Positions 42,555 through 50,106 of a stretch of 64,000 bases of DNA are shown here, piece by piece. The stretch spans positions 1 to 64,000 of the forward strand of contig JBFELU010000003.1 in assembly GCA_041551965.1 (NCBI GenBank). The letters are read 5' to 3'. The translations under genes were made by a program, and so were the position numbers. This DNA is from JBFELU01 sp041551965 (GTDB taxonomy: Bacteria; Actinomycetota; Acidimicrobiia; Spongiisociales; UBA11373). Position 1 is the first letter of the stretch; every line of letters starts with the position of its first letter. Below the pieces are notes generated by a model. It searched no databases, was not told the origin of the DNA, and saw nothing but the letters and a program-made list of their open reading frames with translations.

Positions 42555-43694
42555 ATGGATTTCGCCTTCAGTGAAGAGCAGGAGATGCTGCGGGACACGG
42601 CACGCCGCTTCCTGGAGGACAAGTCTCCATCGGCCGTGGTGCGGCGGCTCATGGAGACCGAGGAGGGCTTCGACGAGGGCTTGTGGGGCGAGATCGCCCA
42701 GCAGGGATGGCAGGCCATGGCGATCCCCGAGGAGTACGGCGGTGCCGGGTTCACCACCCTCGAGGTGGGGATCCTCATGGAGGAGATGGGAAGGGCCCTG
42801 TTTCCCGTGCCTTACCTGTCCTCGGTGATCCTCGGTGCCGAGTTGGTGCTGCGGTCCGGCACCACCGAGCAGAAGTCTTCGCTCCTCCCCGATGTGGCCT
42901 CGGGAGAACGCCGATTGGCGCTCGCCCACGTCGAAGAGAACGGGCGCTGGGATGCGGCGGGCATCACGATGACGGCCGAACGCGACGGCTCGGATCTGGT
43001 TCTCTCGGGCACCAAGTTGTTCGTGCTCGACGGCCATACTGCCGACACCCTGATCGCCGTGGTGCGGACCGAGCCGGATTCGGAGAGGGCCGACGGCGTC
43101 GGTCTCGTGATCGTCGACGCTGAGGCGCCCGGGGTGTCGCGCCGCCGCCTGGAAACGATGGACATGACCCGCAAGCAGGCCGAGGTGGTCTTCGACGGCG
43201 TCCGGGTACCTGCAGACGCGGTCCTCGGCGACCCGAGCGGCGGGTGGGCGCCGCTTGCCGACACGATCTCACGGGCCGGAGTCGCCCTGGCCTTCGAGCA
43301 GGTCGGTGGGGCGCAGAAGTGCCTGGAGATGTCGGTCGAGTACGCCAAGGTCCGGGTCCAGTTCGGGCGGCCGATCGGATCGTTCCAAGCGATCAAGCAC
43401 AAGTGCGCCGACATGCTGGTCCAGGTCGAATCCGCCAAGTCGGCCGCCTACTACGCCGGATGGGCGGCGGTCGAGGACCCCGAGGAGCTGGCCGTGGTGG
43501 CTCCGCTGGCGAAGTCGTTCTGCTCCGAGGCCTTCTTCTTCTGCGCCGCCGAGAACATCCAGGTGCATGGTGGGATCGGGTTCACCTGGGAGCACGATGC
43601 TCACCTCTATTTCAAGCGGGCCAAGACCTCGGAGTTGCTCTTCGGGTCACCGACCCACCATCGAGCGCTCCTCGCCGATCGGCTCGGGATCTAG
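42555..43694 (+). CDS. Acyl-CoA dehydrogenase
   Basis: A 379-residue FAD enzyme for alpha,beta-dehydrogenation of an acyl-CoA. N-terminal FSEEQEMLRDTARRFLE, mid-domain LALAHVEENGRWD and C-terminal VRVQFGRPIGSFQAIKHKCADM with QVHGGIGFTWEHDAHLYFKR are typical. The usual catalytic Glu position is not obvious, as in the divergent actinobacterial (FadE-type) branch, so the substrate is uncertain. ATG at 42555; a longer reading upstream is not coding. Its stop shares CTAG with the convergent thioredoxin-fold gene. Confidence 0.9.
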   Translation: MDFAFSEEQEMLRDTARRFLEDKSPSAVVRRLMETEEGFDEGLWGEIAQQGWQAMAIPEEYGGAGFTTLEVGILMEEMGRALFPVPYLSSVILGAELVLRSGTTEQKSSLLPDVASGERRLALAHVEENGRWDAAGITMTAERDGSDLVLSGTKLFVLDGHTADTLIAVVRTEPDSERADGVGLVIVDAEAPGVSRRRLETMDMTRKQAEVVFDGVRVPADAVLGDPSGGWAPLADTISRAGVALAFEQVGGAQKCLEMSVEYAKVRVQFGRPIGSFQAIKHKCADMLVQVESAKSAAYYAGWAAVEDPEELAVVAPLAKSFCSEAFFFCAAENIQVHGGIGFTWEHDAHLYFKRAKTSELLFGSPTHHRALLADRLGI

Positions 43695-44575
43695 GGGTTG
43701 GCGGCCTCGGGGCCCTGGGACAGGAGGCCGGCGATCTCGGTGAGCGCGTCGGGTGGGACCGCTCCCGACCCCCGCCCGGCCAGGGTTCCGTCGGTGTGCA
43801 CCAGGATCCAGAAGGGCACGGCGTGCAGTCCGAACGCGTTGGCGACCGTGTCGGCGTCGTCGTCGGCGATCAGGGGGATGTCCCACCGTTCGGTTTCGAG
43901 CCACGGGGCCGGGGGGTAGTTGACCCGGTCGGCGTTGGTGAGCGTGGAAACCGAGTAGACGTCGACGTTTTCGGGCAACGTGGCCGTGTCCAACCAGTCG
44001 CGGATGATCGGGGTTTCCTGCCGGCAGTACGGGCACCAGTGAGAGAGGAAGACGATCATCTTGGCGTTGCCGTCATTGGTGATCTCGACGGAGTTCCCGT
44101 CGTAGTCGGCGCCGGCGACCTCGGGAACCGTCATGCCGATGGCGACGTCGGGAATTCCGTCGACGACCCGAGGAAGGGGCGTGCCTTCGACCGTCACGGT
44201 GCCGTAGGCGGCGGGATCGGGTCTGGGGGCTTCGGTGGGCATCGGACCGGCGGCCGGTGAGGCACCTTCGGCTGCGATGGCAATCGTGGTGGGCACGGCG
44301 GCTGGCTCCTCACCCGAATCGCCGTCGCGGCTCACCACCAGCCCGATCACCAGCCCAATGCCGATCCCGGCGGCGAGGGCGATGGCGATCATGGCCGGAA
44401 CCCAGCGGGGCGTCTGGGGTTTCGCGGCGAGAGCACGGGCCAGATCGCCGACCGTGACGAAGGCCTCATCATCGCGGGGTTCGGCCGTTTCCGCGGTGTG
44501 GTCCGGCTCAGCAGCGGTGCCGGGCCGGTCTGGCCCCTCGCGCTCGGTGGGGGATGTCTCGTGGGTGTCGCTCAT
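43691..44575 (-). CDS. Membrane-anchored TlpA-like thioredoxin-fold protein (CPYC)
   Basis: A 294-residue protein. A cytoplasmic, acidic N-terminus (about 1-55) is followed by one membrane segment (WVPAMIAIALAAGIGIGLVIGLVV), then an extracytoplasmic linker and a TlpA/AhpC-type domain from about 145. The redox motif is CPYC in FLSHWCPYCRQETP, and the cis-Pro lies in HAVPFWILVHTDG. It likely acts in thiol-disulfide exchange outside the membrane. ATGA overlap with the previous thioredoxin-fold gene; a DsbB gene is upstream. Confidence 0.85.
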   Translation of the reverse strand: MSDTHETSPTEREGPDRPGTAAEPDHTAETAEPRDDEAFVTVGDLARALAAKPQTPRWVPAMIAIALAAGIGIGLVIGLVVSRDGDSGEEPAAVPTTIAIAAEGASPAAGPMPTEAPRPDPAAYGTVTVEGTPLPRVVDGIPDVAIGMTVPEVAGADYDGNSVEITNDGNAKMIVFLSHWCPYCRQETPIIRDWLDTATLPENVDVYSVSTLTNADRVNYPPAPWLETERWDIPLIADDDADTVANAFGLHAVPFWILVHTDGTLAGRGSGAVPPDALTEIAGLLSQGPEAANP

Positions 44576-45204
44576 AGCGCGGCGAGGTTAACCGCCAGCG
44601 AATCCAACACGTCGGCGCCCAAGCCGCCGGTGACCCGGCCGACTACGGTCCCGTCGGCCGCCACGAACACCCAGTAGGGGTAGGCGGGGAGGCCGAAGGC
44701 GGTCGCCGCAGCGAAGTCCTCGCTGTCGAGCATCGCCGGAGCGGTCCAGCTCTCCTCATCGAGCCACTCCGAAGGCGGATAGTTGGGCCGGGTCTCATCG
44801 ACGCCCGTCGACACCAGGTAGAGGTCGACCTCCGGGGGCAGGGGATTGTCGGCCAGCCACCCGACCACTTCGGGCACCTCTTCCTGGCACACCCCACACC
44901 AATGAGCCACGAACATGATCATCTTGGCCCTGCCGTCGTTGGTGATCGCAACCGCGTTCCCATCGAAGTCGACCCCGGAGATCTCGGGAGCCAGAGCTCC
45001 CAGTTCGGGATCGGTAGCCGTATCGTCGAGTCGAGACAACGATCCGCCGCTCACCTCGACGGCGGCCGCCTCGCCCACATCGGAACCGCCGTCGTCGGAA
45101 CCACCTCGGGTGAGAACCACCGCCAGGACCAGGAGGATGGCGACGCCGCCGACCACGATCGGTAGGACGGGCAGCCGCTTCGGTGAACGGGATTGTGTGC
45201 TCAC
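44572..45204 (-). CDS. Membrane-anchored TlpA-like thioredoxin-fold protein (CGVC)
   Basis: A 210-residue protein with a single N-terminal membrane segment (LPIVVGGVAILLVLAVVL) and an outside TlpA-type domain. Redox motif CGVC in FVAHWCGVCQEEVP; cis-Pro in LPAYPYWVFV. It is related to the downstream CPYC protein (shared NDGxAKMIxF and NYPPxxWL blocks), so the pair looks like a tandem duplication with different redox motifs. GTG start; 25 bases behind dsbB. Confidence 0.85.
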   Translation of the reverse strand: MSTQSRSPKRLPVLPIVVGGVAILLVLAVVLTRGGSDDGGSDVGEAAAVEVSGGSLSRLDDTATDPELGALAPEISGVDFDGNAVAITNDGRAKMIMFVAHWCGVCQEEVPEVVGWLADNPLPPEVDLYLVSTGVDETRPNYPPSEWLDEESWTAPAMLDSEDFAAATAFGLPAYPYWVFVAADGTVVGRVTGGLGADVLDSLAVNLAAL

Positions 45205-45229
45205 GGGATGCTCCTCGGTCGGCGACCGG

Positions 45230-45802
45230 TCAGGTGCCGGCCGACGGCTTGGTTTCCCGGGTGTGAAAGGCCCGGTCGATCCAAGTGAGCGCCACGATAG
45301 CCAAGAACGTGGCCACTCCGATCAGCGGCATCGAGACGAACCCGAACTCCCAAATCAGCTTGGTGGTGCAGGGAACCGCCAGTGAGCAGGTCTCCGGCGC
45401 CAGTGACGGAACGTTCTGGATGAGGTAGTGATAGCCGGCGAGTCCGGTGCCGATCCCCGCGAGGGGGTACACGTAGCGGCCCACGCCGTGATCCCGGCGC
45501 CAGGCGGCGATCACGGTGATCACCGCCAGGGGATACATGGCCGTTCGTTGGTACCAGCAGAACTCGCACGGCTCCCAATCGACGATCTCGGAGTAGTAGA
45601 GGCTCCCCCCTACCGCGCCCACCGCCAGGACCGCGGCCAGCACGAGCGCATGGGGGCCGAACGATTCGACGATCACGTCGCGCCATTCCGCCGCGGCTTC
45701 GGATCTGCGGGCGGCGGCGACCACCACGGTGAAGGCGGTCAGCAGGGCGAAGCCCAGAACGGCACCGGCGGCGAAGAAGACGTTGACCGTGTCGACGCTC
45801 AT
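45230..45802 (-). CDS. Disulfide bond formation protein DsbB family
   Basis: A 190-residue membrane protein with about five hydrophobic segments. The first Cys pair is in EPCEFCWYQR and the second in PETCSLAVPC, matching the DsbB periplasmic loops that pass electrons from a DsbA-like partner to quinone. No DsbA is adjacent; the two thioredoxin-fold proteins downstream are the natural candidates for partners. Menaquinone, made by genes in this window, would be the likely electron acceptor. Confidence 0.9.
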   Translation of the reverse strand: MSVDTVNVFFAAGAVLGFALLTAFTVVVAAARRSEAAAEWRDVIVESFGPHALVLAAVLAVGAVGGSLYYSEIVDWEPCEFCWYQRTAMYPLAVITVIAAWRRDHGVGRYVYPLAGIGTGLAGYHYLIQNVPSLAPETCSLAVPCTTKLIWEFGFVSMPLIGVATFLAIVALTWIDRAFHTRETKPSAGT

Positions 45803-45893
45803 TGTGAGTTCACCAGCCTAGGACCGGCCCGGGGGAATCGATCTCTCAAGGGTGCCGCCCGACGGACCGATGTCGCGATCGAGGAGGTCACCG

Positions 45894-46058
45894 ATGCTCG
45901 TCATCCACACCGGATCCCCGTCCCCCTCCACCGGGTACTTTGCCGACGATCACGGCCACTGCCTCTTCATCCGGCGGGGCGAATTGGCTCCCATCTGCAT
46001 GTACTCGGGGCCCCTCGTGATGCGGTGGCGTCTCGTGCGCGAGATCGCCGACCGCTGA
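45894..46058 (+). CDS. Small hypothetical protein, 54 residues
   Basis: A short protein with no recognised domain: SPSPSTGYFADDHGHCLFIRR and ICMYSGPLVMRWRL are visible, with two Cys. The ATG is preceded by a near-perfect GAGGAGGT ribosome site at 45881 with ideal spacing, the main evidence that it is real. It lies alone on the plus strand between dsbB and the next gene. Function unknown. Confidence 0.5.
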   Translation: MLVIHTGSPSPSTGYFADDHGHCLFIRRGELAPICMYSGPLVMRWRLVREIADR

Positions 46059-46090
46059 GCGGTACCGCCCGGCGGCGTTACGATGCCGTC

Positions 46091-46510
46091 ATGGGTGCGG
46101 TTGCCTTCGGTGCGATCCTGTTTGCCGTCTTCCTGGCCGTGATCGCGTTGATGGTATGGCAGGAGGCCCGGCGCGCTCCCGAAGGCGGTTCGGCCGTCTA
46201 CATCCTCGACAATGCCGCGGCCTTCATCGGCGAGCGGCTGCCGGCCGAGCGAGCGCTGTCTGTGGGCGACATCCGTTCGATCCTCGAATGGGGCCTTCTC
46301 CACAAGCAGACGGTCGCCTCGCGCCGCGACGACGCTCCGCCGGTGATCGGCGGGGAGGACTCGGTCATCTACATCGCCGAGCACGCCACCGATTCCGATG
46401 GGCGACGCTACGACGCCGGCGACATCGCCGCCGTGCTCGCATGCGAGGCCGAATACCTGGTGGCGATCGGTGCGGTCGGCCCACCGGTGGAAGGAGAGGC
46501 GACCCCATGA
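46091..46510 (+). CDS. Hypothetical single-span membrane protein
   Basis: A 139-residue protein with one N-terminal membrane segment (GAVAFGAILFAVFLAVIALMV) and a soluble C-terminal part (about 35-139) rich in charged residues, with AERALSVGDIRSILEWGLLH and AGDIAAVLACEAEYL helices. No known domain recognised. Its end overlaps the zinc-ribbon gene (ATGA), which in turn overlaps the mutase gene, so all three are translated together. Confidence 0.7.
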   Translation: MGAVAFGAILFAVFLAVIALMVWQEARRAPEGGSAVYILDNAAAFIGERLPAERALSVGDIRSILEWGLLHKQTVASRRDDAPPVIGGEDSVIYIAEHATDSDGRRYDAGDIAAVLACEAEYLVAIGAVGPPVEGEATP

Positions 46511-46773
46511 TCGTGAGGTGCGGACGATGCCAAGCCCAGGTCGAGGCGCCCGGGCCCGGCCGGTTTCAGTGCCCGATGTGCGGGACCACGAACGAGATCC
46601 GGGGCGGCCCCGAGACACTCGAACGACCGCCGGCACGGGAGCCGGTTGCCGACACGCCGTCCCCGAGAGTGGAATGCGGTGCCTGCGCCTTTTCGTTCAT
46701 CGTGGGGGATGTGGCTACCGCACCGTGTCCGATGTGCGGTGAGTCCGTGGTCGTCGGGGGAGGCGAGGCGTGA
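46507..46773 (+). CDS. Small double zinc-ribbon protein
   Basis: An 88-residue protein with two C-x2-C knuckle pairs: CGRCQ with CPMCGTT in the first half and CGACAF with CPMCGES in the second, giving two zinc ribbons joined by a Pro/Arg-rich linker. It could bind a protein or nucleic acid. ATGA overlap upstream and GTGA overlap downstream place it in one unit with the acyl-CoA mutase. Function unknown. Confidence 0.72.
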   Translation: MIVRCGRCQAQVEAPGPGRFQCPMCGTTNEIRGGPETLERPPAREPVADTPSPRVECGACAFSFIVGDVATAPCPMCGESVVVGGGEA

Positions 46774-48410
46774 ACCGGAGCGAGTGGGAGAAGGAATACC
46801 GGGATTCCGAGAAGCGGCGCGACCGATTCGTCACGATGTCGTTCCAGGAACTCCCCGCCCTCGGGCTACCGGCCGACGGCGAGCCGGACGAACGGATTGG
46901 ATACCCCGGAGCTCATCCCTATACCCGAGGCATCCACCTCACGGGATATCGGGGCAAGCCCTGGACGATCCGTCAGTTCGCCGGGTTTGCCGGCGTCGCC
47001 GAGACCAACCAGCGGTTCCGGCATCTCCTCTCCCAGGGTCAGCACGGGCTCTCGGTCGCTTTCGACATGCCGACGCTGATGGGCCTCGACTCCGACAGCG
47101 ACCGGTCTCTGGGTGAGGTCGGTCACTGCGGGGTGGCGATCGACAGCGCCGACGACATGTCGGCGTTGTTCGAGGCGATTCCTCTCGGCGAGGTGTCGGT
47201 TTCGATGACGATCAACGGTCCGGCCCAGGTTCTGTTCGCCTTCTTGCTGGTCGCCGCCGAGGAGCAGGGCGTTTCGCTGGATCGCCTCCGAGGCACCTTG
47301 CAGAACGACATCCTCAAGGAGTACATCGCCCAGAAGGAATGGATCTTCCCCCCCGAGCCTCACCTTCGGCTCATCACCGACATGATCGCCTTCTGCCGCG
47401 ACGAGGTGCCGCAGTGGAACACCATTTCGATCTCGGGGTATCACATCAGGGAGGCGGGCGCGACCGCCGCCCAGGAGGTGGCCTTCACGCTGGCCGATGG
47501 CTTTGCGTACGTGGAGGCGGGGATGCGGGCCGGGATGGCGGTGGACGAGTTCGCCCCGCGACTCTCGTTCTTCTTCGACGCCCACATCGATTTCTTCGAG
47601 GAGATCTCCAAGTACCGGGCGGCACGGCGAATCTGGGCTCGGTGGATGCAAGACCGCTACGGGGCCGCGGACGAGCGGTCGACGAAGCTCCGCTTCCACA
47701 CCCAGACGGCCGGGGTCTCGCTCACCGCCCAGCAGCCGGACAACAACGTGGTCCGAACCGCCGTCGAGGCCCTCGCCGCGATTCTCGGCGGCACGCAGAG
47801 CCTCCACACCAATGCGCTCGACGAGGTGTACGCCCTCCCCACCGAACGGGCCGCCGAGATCGCCCTGCGCACCCAGCAAGTGCTGGCGGAGGAGACGGGG
47901 GTCACCGACGTGATCGACCCGCTCGGTGGATCCTGGTTCGTCGAGGAGATGACCGACCGCATGGAGGCCCAGATCCTCGACATCCTCGACCAGGTGGACC
48001 GGATGGGCGACGGGTCGATGCTCGACGGCGTCCTGCTCGGCATCGAGGAGGGGTGGTTCCAGACCGCTCTCGCCGACTCCGCCTACGAGTTCGAGAAGGC
48101 CCTCGATTCGGGAGAGCGGGTGATCGTCGGTGTCAACAAGTACGCCGATGAGGAAGAAGAGGAACTGGAGATCCTCCGTATCGGCGCCGACATCGAGCGG
48201 GAGCAGTGCCGTCGGGTGGCGGCGATCCGGGATGTCCGTGACGGTGCCGCCGTCGAAGCGTCGCTCGGCGCCCTCACCGAGGCCGCCCGGGGAGAGGCCA
48301 ACCTGATGCCGCTCATCCTCGAGGCGGCCCGGCTCCGCGCCACCGAGGGCGAGATCGTCGATGCCCTGGCCGAGGTGTTCGGGAGATACCGTGAGCCGCC
48401 CCGGGTCTGA
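46770..48410 (+). CDS. icmA: Acyl-CoA mutase large subunit, isobutyryl-CoA mutase type
   Basis: A 546-residue B12-dependent mutase catalytic subunit without the C-terminal cobalamin-binding domain. The fold is shown by PYTRGIHLTGYRGKPWTIRQ, GLSVAFDMPT, GTLQNDILKEYIAQKEW, SISGYHIREAGATA and GTQSLHTNALDE. At the positions that fix substrate, Phe70 (RQFAGF) and Gln188 (IAQKEW) stand where methylmalonyl-CoA mutase has Tyr89 and Arg207; this pair is typical of isobutyryl-CoA mutase. A general methylmalonyl-CoA mutase label is therefore probably wrong. The small B12-binding subunit is not in the window. GTGA coupling to the zinc-ribbon gene. Confidence 0.85.
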   Translation: MNRSEWEKEYRDSEKRRDRFVTMSFQELPALGLPADGEPDERIGYPGAHPYTRGIHLTGYRGKPWTIRQFAGFAGVAETNQRFRHLLSQGQHGLSVAFDMPTLMGLDSDSDRSLGEVGHCGVAIDSADDMSALFEAIPLGEVSVSMTINGPAQVLFAFLLVAAEEQGVSLDRLRGTLQNDILKEYIAQKEWIFPPEPHLRLITDMIAFCRDEVPQWNTISISGYHIREAGATAAQEVAFTLADGFAYVEAGMRAGMAVDEFAPRLSFFFDAHIDFFEEISKYRAARRIWARWMQDRYGAADERSTKLRFHTQTAGVSLTAQQPDNNVVRTAVEALAAILGGTQSLHTNALDEVYALPTERAAEIALRTQQVLAEETGVTDVIDPLGGSWFVEEMTDRMEAQILDILDQVDRMGDGSMLDGVLLGIEEGWFQTALADSAYEFEKALDSGERVIVGVNKYADEEEEELEILRIGADIEREQCRRVAAIRDVRDGAAVEASLGALTEAARGEANLMPLILEAARLRATEGEIVDALAEVFGRYREPPRV

Positions 48411-48579
48411 CGCCGTCCGCCGGGTGCTGGTTCGATCTGCGCTGGCGAGTGCCCTCCTGTTTGCGCTGCAGGAACCCCCGCCGTGGCGACTCGAACCCAG
48501 CCCGGGCCCCGCCGCCGTCCTGCCGGTGGGCGAGCCGACGCCGTCGCTGGTGGGGAGAGCCGGGCACCGGGTCACCTAG
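48391..48579 (+). CDS. Small hypothetical protein overlapping the mutase end
   Basis: A possible 62-residue protein starting at GTG with GGGAG five bases before it, overlapping the last 20 bases of the mutase gene in another frame. It has a short hydrophobic stretch (SALASALLFAL) and a Pro-rich tail. No domain. The good ribosome site and filling of an otherwise empty gap support it; composition alone does not. Confidence 0.35.
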   Translation: MSRPGSDAVRRVLVRSALASALLFALQEPPPWRLEPSPGPAAVLPVGEPTPSLVGRAGHRVT

Positions 48580-48594
48580 AATCAATCGTCCAGC

Positions 48595-48996
48595 ATGCAA
48601 CGCGCCGGAGTCCTTCTTGCCCTCTTCTTCCTGGTCTTCGGGGCCGCCGCTTGTGGCGGCGAAGACGACGCCGAGCCGGTGGAGGTCGGACGAGGGGAGC
48701 TGCCCGAGACGGTCCCGGGCGATTTCCCCTTGCCCCCGGGATCTTCGATCGGATCGACGGTGGTGGATCGGGTCAACAATCGCACCGAGTTCACCGTCAA
48801 TACGGGCTCAGACCTGACCACGGCGGTGGCGTTCTTCACGGTCGAGCTGGTCAACGAGGGCTACGTGGTGGGCCGGTCGAACGGGACCGACGAGAGTTGG
48901 CAGGTGGAGTTCAGCAGGGGATCGCTACGCGGTGAGATCGTGCTCACGACGCCGGAGTCCGGGACCGCCGCAGTGGTGTCGCTCAATCAGTCGTAG
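48595..48996 (+). CDS. Small lipoprotein of unknown function
   Basis: A 133-residue predicted lipoprotein: signal MQRAGVLLALFFLVFGAAAC with lipobox AAAC, so Cys20 should be lipidated, followed by GGEDD, a usual post-lipobox acidic stretch. The mature domain has LPPGSSIGSTVVDRVNNRTE and a DLTTAVAFFTVELVNEGY helix, features seen in small secreted actinobacterial lipoproteins. Function unknown. AGGAGG at its 3' end serves the next small gene. Confidence 0.72.
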   Translation: MQRAGVLLALFFLVFGAAACGGEDDAEPVEVGRGELPETVPGDFPLPPGSSIGSTVVDRVNNRTEFTVNTGSDLTTAVAFFTVELVNEGYVVGRSNGTDESWQVEFSRGSLRGEIVLTTPESGTAAVVSLNQS

Positions 48997-49006
48997 GAGG
49001 AAGCCC

Positions 49007-49210
49007 ATGCCGAGACTTCGTCGCTTTCCGGAGAGCCGGTTCATCGGGGTCCGCGACCGGATGGTGTTCTACGACTGCGACGACGGGATGCAGTTCGCCG
49101 CATTGGAGGCCGCCATCGAATCCGGGGACCTCCTGAGGAAGGGATTGCTCTCGTCGTTCGGTCCCGACACCGAGGCCGAGGCCCGCAATCGGGGCTTTGG
49201 GGCGCTGTGA
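49007..49210 (+). CDS. Small hypothetical protein, 67 residues
   Basis: A 67-residue soluble protein, with RFIGVRDRMVFYDCDDGMQF and a predicted helix ALEAAIESGDLL. An AGGAGG ribosome site lies six to seven bases before the ATG. It follows the lipoprotein gene by 10 bases and is probably co-transcribed. No family recognised. Confidence 0.55.
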   Translation: MPRLRRFPESRFIGVRDRMVFYDCDDGMQFAALEAAIESGDLLRKGLLSSFGPDTEAEARNRGFGAL

Positions 49211-49235
49211 GCCGGCCTTCCCCTCAGGGAGAGGT

Positions 49236-49256
49236 GTCATCGCCTTAGGCGATGAC
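49236..49256. terminator. Palindromic hairpin between convergent genes
   Basis: GTCATCGCC and its exact reverse complement flank TTA, a 9-bp stem with a 3-base loop. A second weaker stem (GGAGG with CCTCC, 49257-49275) follows. It stands between two convergent genes and could end transcripts from both sides. There is no T-run, so this is not a classic intrinsic terminator. Confidence 0.45.
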
Positions 49257-49309
49257 GGAGGGGGTTCTGCCTCCTCTGCGGGCGGCCGGGAGTTGCGACG
49301 ACGGATGGG

Positions 49310-49939
49310 TCACCCGGCGAAGTGCCCCGCCACCAACTCCGCCACCCGACGGTGGCGGAACACGAAGAAGTGATCGCTCCCGGTCAGGACCTCGACATGC
49401 CCTCCGGCGGCCTCAGCATAGGCGGCCAGCTCGTCGGCGGTGACGAACTGGTCCCGATCGCCGACCACGAAGAGCCGGCGAGCCGGGGCGAGCGCCGCCG
49501 GATCCGGGGCCTCGGCCCCGGCCGGGAGCCGCACCGGGGGAGCGATTGCCGCCAAGGGGCTTGCATCGTCGGTTCGCGCCTGCCATCGGAGGGCCGTGAC
49601 CGCGCCGAACGACCACCCGGCCAGCCCGATCTCGGTGTCGGGGTGCCTGGTGCGGGCGTGATCGACGGCGGCGTCGAGATCGCCGATCTCCGCGGTACCG
49701 CCGCCCCATCCACCTTCCGACCGGCCCACGCCCCGGAAGTTGAATCGGAGGACCGCTGCGCCGGCGTCCACCAGGCGATCGGTGACCACCTGCAGCAGCG
49801 GCACCGTCATGGTGCCCCCCTGGAGGGGGTGGGGGTGGGAGAGGATCACGACGCGGCTGGGGGAGTCGTCGGTTTCGTCCCAGCGGGCCTCGAGGGTGAG
49901 TCCTTCGGCGGTCTCGAGGTCGAGAAGTTTGGTGGTCAT
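49310..49939 (-). CDS. Alpha/beta hydrolase (dienelactone-hydrolase/YghX-like)
   Basis: A 209-residue alpha/beta hydrolase of the short type without a lid. SHPHPLQGGTM, FNFRGVGRSEG, nucleophile elbow GWSFGA, Asp in VVGDRDQFV and His in GSDHFFVF are present. This pattern is typical of small soluble hydrolases annotated as CocE/dienelactone hydrolase-like. Substrate unknown. The ATG at 49939 overlaps the stop of a possible membrane micropeptide (ATGA). Confidence 0.83.
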   Translation of the reverse strand: MTTKLLDLETAEGLTLEARWDETDDSPSRVVILSHPHPLQGGTMTVPLLQVVTDRLVDAGAAVLRFNFRGVGRSEGGWGGGTAEIGDLDAAVDHARTRHPDTEIGLAGWSFGAVTALRWQARTDDASPLAAIAPPVRLPAGAEAPDPAALAPARRLFVVGDRDQFVTADELAAYAEAAGGHVEVLTGSDHFFVFRHRRVAELVAGHFAG

Positions 49940-50025
49940 GCGGCCATGAGGAACCACACCACGGAGGCTCCGAGGATCACGAGCGCGGTGATCAAGGCGG
50001 CGATGATGAGGTAGCGGGTCTGCAC
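49936..50025 (-). CDS. Possible 29-residue single-span membrane micropeptide
   Basis: GTG start, then QTRYLIIAALITALVILG and a continued hydrophobic run to WFLMAA, ending in TGA that overlaps the ATG of the hydrolase gene. The composition (a short basic N-terminus then about 22 hydrophobic residues) fits a membrane peptide. No ribosome site is seen, but TACCCT (a TANNNT -10 pattern) ends eight bases before the GTG, as expected for a leaderless start. Too short for usual gene finding. Confidence 0.4.
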   Translation of the reverse strand: MQTRYLIIAALITALVILGASVVWFLMAA

Positions 50026-50106
50026 CGGGGGTGAGGGTACACCCGCCGGCGGTCCCATCGGCAGGCCACGCTAACCTCGGCGACCGAGCCGACCGGGGAG
50101 TCCATC

